Shown one piece after another: positions 10,791-20,924 of a stretch of 64,000 nucleotides of DNA; the first letter of the stretch is position 1, and the number at the start of each line of letters is the position of its first letter. This stretch comes from Paragonimus westermani. Taxonomy: Eukaryota > Platyhelminthes > Trematoda > Plagiorchiida > Troglotrematidae. Made by a program: the position numbers and the translations under genes. The notes under the pieces were generated by a model, which was not told the DNA's origin, made no database searches, and saw only the letters and a program-made list of their open reading frames with translations. The stretch lies in the NCBI GenBank assembly GCA_008508345.1, contig QNGE01002734.1, positions 1 through 64,000 on the forward strand, written 5' to 3'.

Positions 10791-11322
10791 ATTAGGAAAA
10801 CGCACATTTCACGAGGCCTTCAAAATCGTCGATTCCGTATTCTGCTCATCGGATGAAATTCAGAGCAAATCGCGAGATACCATTCAAACTAATTGACAAC
10901 ATCATACATTTTGCTGAAAAACGTAAAGTATTGATAACGCATGAACTGTTTGTCGAACACTGTTGCAAACACATTATTCGTCACAGTAAATCTTATCGCT
11001 CAATATTTTCTTACTTGACAAGTGGGACATTGTTCTTCTCCCTAATCCTATAAACACCCGTTGGCCGAAAAAATATTCTTTGACTAAAAGACGTGCGAAG
11101 TTCTATCTCAGTCGAACAGTTCGCGAGAATTTCAGATTATTGACGGTTTCCAGCCATCGACGAAGTCACGAGCTAGAGTCTGCTTAGTCATTCGTCAGAT
11201 TTTGAAATTTTCCGATCTCCCTCATCAATGCTGAAGTTATTTAGGTTGAGTGATTGCGAAACACCCTGAAGATGCACTCGGACGTACTTCTTGCAGTGAC
11301 CCTGAACTCCTTGATACACCGA

Positions 11323-11608
11323 TGCAGCATGCAGGCCAGCCGACTCTACGTTGAATGTCCGTGATTTCGCAAACCAACCACCAGGCAAAGTGGACGCACC
11401 AAGGGACAGCGTGCTCCCAAAGTATGGGTTCGAACAACAGTTATGAAAAGAGAAACAATGCGAACAAGCATGAGCCGAAGGCCCAGGAAGCCATGCACAC
11501 GACGTACACAAACGCAAACCAAAACGGCATCAACAACACAGCAGCACGCCCCGTCACACAACTTAACTTAACTTCGTGCACGCCCGCTGGTTTCGGTTGC
11601 GCATTACA
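11323..11608 (-). mobile_element. Solo LTR of the TRIM-like family
   Basis: 286 bases in minus orientation, aligning end to end with the LTR at 8951-9236 but clearly diverged. The termini are TGCAGC and ATTACA instead of TGTAAC and GTTACA. The flanks ('accga' and 'ctcat') do not form a target duplication, which suggests age or recombination between copies. Confidence 0.75.
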
Positions 11609-11646
11609 CTCATCCACACACGACCGTGAACAAGGTAAGTTAGTGT

Positions 11647-12522
11647 TGTAACGCTCAACCCAAGCAAGCGAGCGCGCACTAATTGAATATGACTTATGTG
11701 ACGGGGCGTGCTGCTGTGTTGTCGGTACCGTCTTAGCTTTCTTTTGTGTAAATCATATGCATGGTTTGTTGGGCCTTCGGCTCATGATTGTTTGCACTGT
11801 TCCCCTTTTAAGAACTGGTGTTTGAGCCCCTAATTCGGAAGAACGCTGTTCGCCGGTGCCTTCAAATTGCTCCAGATTCGGGCCACAAGTGCCACGGACA
11901 GTCGGAGCGAAAGCGGCTGGCCTGTAGGTAACAATTTGGCGACCTTGCCAGGATGAAAAAAGAAGTCTTAAAATAAAAATAACTGCGTCGCGAAGAAAAA
12001 AACAAGTACTGAAGTTATGAGAGAAGTGGCTTAATGAAGTGTAGGGGTATCAGAAAATAAACGATTATCAGGATTAATGAAAAAGGTGTCGGAATAAAAA
12101 AGTGAGAAAAACTGAAGTTACGAGAAAACGGGCAGAGGGCTCTCAGGCACTCGACCCAACCTGGCAACATGAGCACCAGTCGGTTTGTAGAGGGTTTAAA
12201 GCACACGGGACTGTGCTTTGCGAAGAGGAGAGCTGTGTAACGCGCAGCCGAAACCAGCGAGGGCGCACGAAGTGAAGTTGAGTTGTGTGACGAGGCGTGC
12301 TGCTGCGTTGTCGGTGCCGTTTTGGTTTGCGTTTGAGTAAGTTGTGTGCATGGTTTTCCGGGCCTTCGGCTCATGCTTGTTCGTATTGTTTCTCTTTTCA
12401 GAACTGCTGTTTGAGCCCCTTATTTGGAAGAACGCTGTTTCCCGGTGATTCTATATCGCTCCATATTCGGGCCACAAGTGCCACGGACAGTCAGAGCGAA
12501 AGCGGCTGGCCGGCATGTTACA
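11647..12522 (+). mobile_element. Second TRIM-like element, older copy
   Basis: The 5' LTR spans 11647-11933 and the 3' LTR 12236-12522 (287 bp each), with a 302-bp interior, the same interior length as the minus-strand copy at 8951-9824 and alignable to it throughout. TGGCGACC (primer-binding site) lies three bases after the 5' LTR, and GCGAAGAGGAGAG (polypurine tract) precedes the 3' LTR. The target duplication is agtgt (11642-11646) against agttt (12523-12527), one change apart. The two LTRs differ at many positions, so it is much older than the first copy. Both of its LTRs carry a different 3' third ('gccacaagtgccacggacag') from the young copy, suggesting subfamilies. Confidence 0.87.
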
Positions 12523-12709
12523 AGTTTAACATCACATTTTCTGGACTTGATCTGTGGGACGAGCAAACTATCCTTTTTCCAGCCGCGCGAAACAAAGCTT
12601 CGCAGAGTACGATCATCTCCTCTCTGACTGCGCCCTTTTTGCTGCTCTATTCAACGTTTGTGATATTATTTCATTATTTATTATTGTGGAGCACCCTTAA
12701 TGATATTGA

Positions 12710-15265
12710 ATTACCGCGTACATCTTAGTGTGCCTCATGTAGGCGTTGGAAAATATACGCTATTATTAGCCCAAATGTCGAAACTCGGAGGCAGTGGCGA
12801 AGTAGATGAATGTGATGGAGTGGAGATCCTTTGTTATCTTGGCCTTTCCATTGGCGATGTCACCAGCCTACAAAACAGATTCTCAGTGGCAGTTTGAATA
12901 ATTCTGACTGATAGCAATTGTGTTAAATAGCATCTTCTGGGACGAATAGACCACTTAAGCACACACGTTGGTGTGGATATTGCAACCCAAACATACATAA
13001 TCCAGCTTCCGGACGTGACGCCCGGAGTGGAGAAGCATGCGTTTTCCAGATCGAGATTGAAGTTTCTCTGATGACATCTCCCACCGTTTTATGGACGATG
13101 GCCTATATGCAGCTCCCCGGCGGAAGCATCAAGACGTGGCCTTCTCCTGTTCTTACTTACTTCCCTTCCCTCCGGTCTCACGTAGCCCCGGTGGTTTTCT
13201 ATGGTCGTGATATCTGCTGTGCACAAAACGGAAAAGGCTAATCGAAAACCGAACCGCCACAACGCTGAATATTGTTGCCTGGAGACCAGGGGAGTTTATA
13301 AGACGGCTGACAAGTACAACAGCATATGTTTTGTTTCCGCGTCGCTGTTCGTACTGCGGTCGTGGTTTGAAACAGTTCTCTTCTCATCGGCTACAATTCA
13401 CCTCACTGCTGCCTCCCAGGTCACGTAGTGGCGTAACAGACAGGCTGAACCGGAAATAAAAATATTAAATAACAAAAACATGCCGACTGCACCGGAAGAG
13501 ACACCTTCAAATTATATACCGCTGGGGTGATAATAAAAGGGCACAAGGTTAAATTGTGTGTAGTTGTTTGACTTTGGCCTGTGTCAGATAGATTCAGTCC
13601 TATGAGGATTCGTACGTGCAAATGTGTCTTGCCGGTGACCCGCTCTCTTTCTTTTACACTTGTTGCTGCCGTGTAAAGGTGTAAGTAGAGAGCCGCCTGT
13701 TGCTTATGGAAGCCTCCCCAGTTGGTAGACTACTTCCAGCACTTGGGCGGATAAACGAATGGCATGGTGCCTACCGTGATGTGCTGTTTTATTGAGTTCA
13801 TTTAAGATAGAGTGGTATGTGATCGGAAGTTCAGTTAATGTCTCTTCGCATGTGTTAGTTGCTGCTTGTTTGTCTCGCCTGTCTTGGACACAGTTCCTCA
13901 CACAAATGGTTTGGAGGAGGCGCACGTTTAAATAATGTATTCAGACAATCGCTTGGGGCTCAGGATGGTTCTTCATTACTTTTTTCTTTTATCCACGCGG
14001 CTACTTTGGTATTAAAGATGGGCTACGCGGTGAAAACTGAAACACAAAAAGTATGTAACTCCATCTTTCAAGCGGGGTTGTCGCAGCTGTGGGTGTTCTA
14101 TCCTGGTATTCTGGTGCGACCATTCCAGATGCACGATCGGCAAGGGCTCCTGCGGCCCGTGTAACTTGAATTTGAACCTGAGAACGTTTATGTGCTCACG
14201 CTATTAGGCGACGCCTCCGCGACCCACAGATTTGACTATTATGTCGCCTGTGTTTACTACGCCGCCACGACGTCTACCACGTAACCTAAGCAGTAAATAT
14301 ACTTGTAAAAAGGCATCATAGGACATGATGTTAAGTAGGGATCGTCTAAGAGGACGAGGCGATGACTGCACTGTTTACCTGAAAGAAATTTTTCCGCACT
14401 AACACTTGACAAGCCTGGTCTTTATGAAACAGAAGACCCTTTGTGGCTAATGGTATATAATGCTCCTTGCCAACATCTTCTATGGTGCATTCACAGACCA
14501 CCCAATGCAACTAGCAATGATCTCATTGAAATTATGCATGTTATAAATAATGTAGTGGACCTAAACAGTATATGAAAACTCAGGTGTGAATAGGAAGTCG
14601 AAATCTGATGGAAAGGAAAACAACTAACTCACAACAGTTCGTGGAGGCACGTTGGTTTAGTTTTCCGCTACACCAAATGAGGATTCTCACTGATACTACT
14701 TGTCGTGTGTCCCCCAGATAGCCTCGATGTCACGACCGAGATAATTCCAACCATATTTAAATAAATGAATAAATTTGCCGAACTAAACGGTTGATTCCGC
14801 CGAATTCTAACTCTTCCGAAGATGTGTACGCCACCGACCCTGAACGCGAACAGAAAGCGGAACTCGCGAACTCGGAAGTGTAATTTAGAAAATTATTGAT
14901 TACTCTGTGTGTCGATTAACCTCGTTTAAACATCATGTGTACATGCGAGGTGGAAGAGGATGAAAAGGCATGAATAACAATTAAAAATATGAAGTAGAAA
15001 ATAGTGTACAAGACGCTACAATAATGCACCGCTCCGGAATGTTTGAGGAACGCCAATATTTTGTGACCTTAATATGTCTAGTATCTCTTGGACCTCATTC
15101 CCAGCAGCAGCGGCAGGACAAGATGAATTTTATTCTTGCTTTCAACTGAGTGAGTGGAACTCCAGGTCACAGCTGTTTGAAACATCTCCTACCTAATAAG
15201 ACACTTGAATTGATACATCTGCTTTCTCAAACCAAACTCAAACATAGCGTTCAAGGAGTTTATCA
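12710..15265. other. No assignable gene
   Basis: Short open frames occur (for example 13859-14164 plus and 13704-13925 minus), but none shows a domain I recognise and none is flanked by convincing splice sites. Confidence 0.4.
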
Positions 15266-15269
15266 AAAT

Positions 15270-16715
15270 TTCACTTTTGTATAAAAGTTCTGTCTCTGAT
15301 GGAGTCAAAATGCGCCGATTCGTATGCACAAGGTGGATTCTTTGCTGCAAAAGAGACCGACAGACTTAAAATGCCTAAGTTGAGGCTCGGAAGAATACTC
15401 GATTCCCCTTGGTGATGCAAACGAACTACGTCTTTAAATACATACAGCATAGAACGCAACGGCGCCATAGAAACGAAGAAAAGTTCGCGCTTTGTAACTA
15501 GCTGAGATGCGTGAAACTGGTGCAGCTGAGGAGACGGAGAAACTCCACGAGGGACCCTACGATCAACATTAATGCTCTCAAAGACGAAATGGTTGTTGAT
15601 GATCCTGTTGAAATGTATGGGAACTTCAACTCACATTTTGCTGGTTTGTTTAGTGAAGAGCATACCCTATCACCTGGTAATGCAGTTCTGAAAACCAGCA
15701 CTTCCCTGAATAATGTTTTGATTGATAGTAGAAGCAACTGCTCGTGGTTGGATACCATTAAACAACCAATCTATCCTGGACCTGACAGTAACACACCAAT
15801 GGCTGTCAAGCAAGGAGGTGAGGATATAACTACCACTTAATTTGCTCAATCTATCACTTTTGTCCAGTACCTTTCCGCCCCAGTGTAAAAAGTTAGTCAT
15901 TATGCCTCGCTACAAAAGTGTCCCGAGGTACGACTTGAGTAGCTGTCGTCTCACCAAACACACACCAACCTGCCGCAGGATGTTTGAGAGGATAACAATG
16001 GAGTATTTTATCGAGTTCTTCATGTCACGAAACATGAATAACCTTTCACTGCACGGTTTCCTTAGTAAACGCTTTTGTATGACATAGTGGTTGTGAGTCC
16101 TGAACCACATATCGATTTCTGCCGACACAGGAGGTGTTTTAAAACTATCGTACTCAGGCATGCAAAGGGCTATTGCCCTTGTCCCCCACAGGTAGCCTAC
16201 AATACCTCTTGTACAACTGGCTCTCATCATTTCTTGTAGGCCGCACTCAAACAGTCAAAATGGAGAGCACTGCTCAACAATGTAGAATGTTCTCTAATTT
16301 GAGATAAACTTCCGAATTTTGTCAAGGACAGTAACAACATTTAGCGTTTTGGAAGGGCTTCTATAGCTAACTTGAGTTATCAAACAAAATGTTTATTCTT
16401 AACTTCTGTGTATATTCTGATGAATTTTTGAGTGTGTTCCGGGAAACATTGAGTCCTCAGCTGCATAGAACGTAAATACTCGTCCACACCTTTACGCTCC
16501 CCTCAAAAACAGCCTGCCTGGAATAGTTCATTGTACCCCTAAAATTCACTTACACCGACGTCCATCATTTGATATACCGCACCCTCAAGAAAGCGTTGTA
16601 GAATCGAAATCATTTTGTTCATATGCGTTACCGTGCACGCATTACCCAGACTGTTGACAAACGTGAAATTGTTGCTTATTAGTAAATTCAGCAGAGTGAC
16701 TTTATACATTAGCCT
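15270..16715 (+). mobile_element. Second LINE copy (jockey/CR1-like) with internal deletion
   Basis: The frame at 15511-15840 includes DDPVEMYGNFNSHFAGLFSEEH, the pre-RT segment. The frame at 15842-16087 includes STFPPQCKKLVIMPRYKS, RRMFERITMEYF and SLHGFLSKRFCMT, matching the fingers motifs 'Phe-Pro-x-x-Trp-Lys ... Pro-x-x-Lys', 'Glu-Arg-Ile' and 'Gln-His-Gly-Phe ... Ser-Cys-x-Thr'. At about 16190-16265 comes LLYNWLSSFLVGRTQTVKM, the 'Trp-x-x-x-Phe-Leu-x-x-Arg-x-Gln-x-Val' motif. Sequence then jumps to the C-terminal KLPNFVKDSNNI block (about 16305-16345), the same block that ends the copy at 7717. The catalytic palm between them is missing. The 3' tail to about 16715 matches 8305-8450. Confidence 0.8.
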
Positions 16716-17199
16716 TCAGACCATGGTTACTAGTGACCGATATTAACGGATAAGTGACTATCATACAAAATCCCCCACAAAAGCTGTCAGAAACTCCTTA
16801 GCCGTATGGATTACACAACCACGCTGAAATCTCAATTCATCCCTTTTGCTAACTCCTCTGTCTCAAACCTTCCTTGTTCAACATTTGACAAATTGTTTAT
16901 GTTACTAACTGCGGAATTCGATTCAAACATCGGCCTTATAAGCAAACTGACATCGAACCCCTACGGAGCGTTGACAGCCACAAGGTCACCACTCTAGAAG
17001 TAACCGCTAGTTATCCATTTATCGTGAAACACTATAAAAACTTGTTAACGGCATCATTTACTTTGTTAACCAGCGTAAAAATATTGGTACTGTAAAAAGT
17101 CCGCCAAAAATAGTTCCGTCTACATTATTTTTCACAGTCCATGTGTTCACTCCATGTACTACTGTCTATTAAGTGAGGCTGCCTCCTCTTCCTCAATTC

Positions 17200-18380
17200 C
17201 ACATGCATCTGTTATGCGAGAAAACTTCTGCAACGAGTAGGAGCAGAAAGCGCCGTGCTGACAGAACCAGTTGCGAGTTTTTCAACTTTCGGACGTTTTC
17301 CAACAATTGAGGAGGTCCTGCGCTGAAATCTGCTTGGCTCTTCTCCAGATTTGGGGATTTCTCGTCCTCCCTCGCCCGAACCAATTTATTTCAACATGTT
17401 TTTGACGCCATCTTTATCAAATAGTGGGGAAACCTCTTGAAGATGCATCTGAGCAGTCGAACCCAGCGAGCGTGCATGGATCAAAGTTGGATTGCTTAAC
17501 AGAGCGTGCTGCTGTGTTGTTGGCGTCCTTCTGACTTAAGTTCGGGTAAGTCGTTTGCATGGCTAGCTGGACCTTCGGCTCGTGCATGTTCGTTCTGTTT
17601 CTTTTTACAGGACTGTTGTTGAGCTGTAGTAAAACAAAGAGTTGATGTAACAGTGCTAAAAGGCAAACACAATGACTCCACAATAGATTGCATCACATTT
17701 AATCCGCTGTGTATTGCGAGAAGATTCTTCCCTTTTACAACAAAGGAATTCCAGAGAACTCGGTTCCAATAGCGTGCTAAATGAGCTTTGCCTCAATTAG
17801 CCCATGATGACTACGACCACGCTGAAAGTAGAAGACAAGACACGCGAGGACGAAGTAAGTATCTATTCCAACGATAAACAAGCAGTTTATACGCATAATG
17901 AATGTAACAGGTAAGAAGAATAGTGCGTAACAAGAGAGCGAAGGTAAAACAGCCTCTACAGAACCCCTACTTTAATGGAACGCTCTTTCGCGGTGCCTCC
18001 ATTTTGCCCCAAAGTTGGTTCGCATGTGCCAGGGACAGTCAGAATAAAAAGGCCGGGGTGCATGTTGCAGGGTTCATTTTCCGGTATCACCGCCAAACAC
18101 TTGGAAAATCCGCTCATACGTAACCCTGCAAAAGGTGCGTTAATGTAACGTCACATTGTTCGGGCTGAACCCATAAATATGCGAACTATCTTCTTTCCTG
18201 ATGGTTGTTGAAGTTTTGTGAACCACAATCCTTTCTTTCTATAGCTACACCAATTTTGCTTACAGGTTTTACGTTTGCGATACTGCGTGGTTGTTATTTT
18301 CGTATTGCCTGCGATTATTTGCAATGATCGCATGCACCGAGAGTACTTTTCACATATGCAGTAAAAAGTATACATTGTTG
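17200..18380. repeat. Repeat R, copy 3 (interrupted by a split LTR)
   Basis: About 17200-17455 and 18070-18380 align with R copies 1 and 2. Shared landmarks are 'gaggtcctgcgctgaaatctg', 'gaaacctcttgaagatgc', then after the LTR 'ttaatgtaacgtcacattg', 'gcgaactatcttc' and 'gcaatgatcgcatgcacc'. The minus-strand frame (blocks like REIPKS and RFQRRTSS) is again partly open. Confidence 0.48.
17456..18069 (+). mobile_element. Solo LTR of TRIM-like family, itself split by about 336 bp
   Basis: The left part (17456-17623) matches the 5' portion of the LTR ('ccagcgagcgtgc', 'gagcgtgctgctgtgttg', 'ggaccttcggctcgtgc', 'tacaggactgttgtt'). The right part (17960-18069) matches the rest ('gaacccctactt', 'ggtgcctccattttgcccc', 'gtgccagggacagtcag', 'catgttgca'). 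The stretch 17624-17959 has no counterpart in other copies and is a later insertion or rearrangement. The LTR lies in R copy 3 at the same R position as the young TRIM in copy 1, but in opposite orientation. Confidence 0.62.
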
Positions 18381-18384
18381 TTAT

Positions 18385-20585
18385 CAAACTTCAAGCGTCC
18401 ACTGCATTTGTTGGTACCTGATCGTAGCAGGCACAGAACACTGCAATCCTTCATGTGCCTATTTGAACGGCCTCTAAAATCGTCGGAACCCGAAAATTCT
18501 GGATCCTGGAATAAATCTTTGAAGACCTGTAAGTGATCTAATGAGTTGAGTTCACATAACTGCAACTGCACAGTTCTCGTGTTGCATGTTGTTAATCAGT
18601 TTTCTGCATCCCTAGGAGAGAAACCAAGTTGCTGGTTAGCTTCGAGTGTGGCCGTGATATCCTTCGTGATGCGCATCCATCAAAACGTTGACTCACTCCA
18701 TGTGAAGCAAACGACTCCAGGCATCTCTTCGTGTACATCACCCAAGCTCCTGAGTTGAAACAGGATATTCATGGTAGGTATATAACGACCATGGATACAT
18801 GCAACATAAGTCATCGTCTGAAGCAAGTGGGTTTGCGTACTCTCTATGGCTGCTACTGCATGTGTAGGTTTAATGTTGTTTGCGTCCGAACAGTGCAGTA
18901 CATCTACGTCCAAAACCGTGACCGCTGTAGATGGACCATATAAAAGGTCCTCGAGTATTATATCGCCAAGGCTCGCTTCCTCTCGCGTCGTTACGAGACG
19001 AGTGTTTTTAACGGTGAGACTTATCCACTGGCCTTAATATGGGATTGCGTAATTTCAGATGGCTGTACCATGTATTAAGAATACAATCTAACCGTAAGTC
19101 ACTAATTATTAACTGTCCTTGTTGAAGTCCGTTGGCTCAAGATACAAAGTGAAGTAAAGGTAATTTTGCACAATAAATCGCAAACGAGTTGCCTCGTCAC
19201 CACGGATCACGTTTATTTCCCAGTTTTGGTTTTCCATAATTACTGCTAAATATGGCCAAAATATGTTAGTAGATCCACTCCAAAGAACTGAAGATCGCAA
19301 ACGTTGGAAATGTTTGAAATGACGTAAATATACTAAGTCAGGCTGCACACAGAAACCATTAGTAAAGATTTTGGTAACTTGTCTCTCGGTTTACTGTTTG
19401 TAGACGGTTTGCACACATCTTGTTTCTTATTTCTAAGCTAGGGATCTTTTCATCTTTTACTGGTAGTTAAAAGTCAATTTGAGTTTCCGATGTACGTGTT
19501 TACTGTGGAAATGAGGATGATAATGATGGTGATACTACTCCTTCTCCATTTGTTGTTACCGTGACTGCTACTGTCATGTTGATTATTATCTCGTTATAAA
19601 AGCGATCGGACACTCAACCGACTGATATCATAACACCACTCGACTGATCTTGTTGGTTTGCTGGCTTACACCGCATGCCAGCAGTGCTTTCAATATAACC
19701 AGAGAGATAAAGAGAAGTTTGCAAAATTTAGAGGATGATAACGCAATGACGTGTTATTGCCCCGGTAACAAAATGACTGTATACGTAATGGGTACATCTT
19801 GCCAAATCGGTTAAGGCGTAGACATTCTCACTAGTGCGTCTAAGTCTATGGGACATGAAAACGTGCTTCCGTGTATACAGCAACTGCACGTCGGGAAGGT
19901 GTGAAACTTTGAATTCTTATTTTGCGCAATATTTGTTCACGCTGAATCAAATTATAGGTCACACTTATTGCTCTCTAAATCGAGGCCTGATCCGTCTATC
20001 TCTCTGACTTCCTATGTTTGGACAGTCTCTAGATTTTCAGTAAATTTGCGAGGGATAACACACCTTGGACAAGCGCTGACAATTGCCAAAGACGTATCAT
20101 CCGTAAGGCTGCCAAAAGTTTCATATGTGGTCCAGACTGCACCCGGCACAACCAGAAGCAATGGTTTGGGATGAAAGCGTCTTGATAAAAGTCATCAGAT
20201 CCATCGATGACATGCTGGTGGGTTATTCTCTCCATTGCCGACAAGCAGTCGTTATAGATGACCGTCAAGACTTAATGGTTAAGTGAGAGAAATTCATGTG
20301 GAAACCAATCGCACGACTACGTCGACAAGTTTGAAAGCCTTGTCAAGTCACACCCAGTTGGCGGCTTCGACATTTGATCAGCCAAGTGAACCAAATATTT
20401 GAATCATTGGTTCCGGGTGGGGTTTCCAAACAGAACTCTATATTTTGTTTTTTTACAAAGCAAACTTTCAAGGCAGAATCTCCGAGTGAGGTCCCAAAAA
20501 GCCTTATTCTCTTTTATCCCAAGGGTCAGGTGGTGTGGCGTCAGAGATTCAGACCGTGAAACTGCATGTAAATCTGAGGCACACA
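18385..20585. other. No recognisable gene
   Basis: Short frames only. One short low-complexity run of GATGAT-type triplets lies near 19510-19535. No family motif was recognised on either strand. Confidence 0.4.
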
Positions 20586-20589
20586 TGTG

Positions 20590-20920
20590 GATGCAAGACG
20601 TTGTCTGTCGGAACATGAAGCGTGAGTACGTTGTTGGATCTATACAGCACTGGACGGATAGAACACCTCGCTGTTCTGATTGCCAAGGAAATAGGCCTCT
20701 ATGATTTCATTGTTGCAGCATTCAGAGACCAAGCTTGCAGACCAAGACAATCTCCGAGAAGCAGATGGTGGGTGGACATTTTATAGGATGAGTTACTCGT
20801 TGAAGGGTACTCATGAGCACGTTACCTGTTTCGCAGTAGCTGACCACATCAATCGTTTGAAGATCAAAAAAGCTCACAGTATCAGCCCTCAAATGGGCAA
20901 GCGACTAGGTCGAGGTAAGT
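20590..20920 (+). pseudogene. RTE-type LINE endonuclease relic
   Basis: The frame from about 20652 reads HLAVLIAKEIGLYDFIVAAF and continues with RDQACRP, matching the RTE endonuclease block in which a helix ending in 'Tyr-x-Ile-Asp-Ile-x-x-x-x-Glu' is followed by an Arg. After a frame change, 20701-20940 gives LADQDNLREADGGWTFYRM and EHVTCFAVADHINRLK, matching 'Leu-x-Glu-x-Gly-x-Gly-Tyr-Thr-Phe-x-Trp' and 'Gly-Val-Gly-Phe-Ala-Val'. The catalytic Glu and several glycines are replaced and the rest of the protein is absent, so this is a dead fragment. Confidence 0.55.
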
Positions 20921-20924
20921 CTGC

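Larger units (their letters stand above)
10790..12700. repeat. Repeat R, copy 2 (split by two LTR insertions)
   Basis: R sequence runs 10790-11322, 11609-11646 and 12523 to about 12700. Comparison with copy 1 shows that the solo LTR (11323-11608) and the TRIM-like element (11647-12522) each interrupt a continuous R sequence: 'ttagtgt' at 11640-11646 and 'aacatcacatt' from about 12528 are adjacent in copy 1 at about 9896-9910. The minus-strand frame at 11188-11320 (VSQSLNLNNFSIDEGDRKIS) corresponds to a similar frame in copies 1 and 3. Confidence 0.5.
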
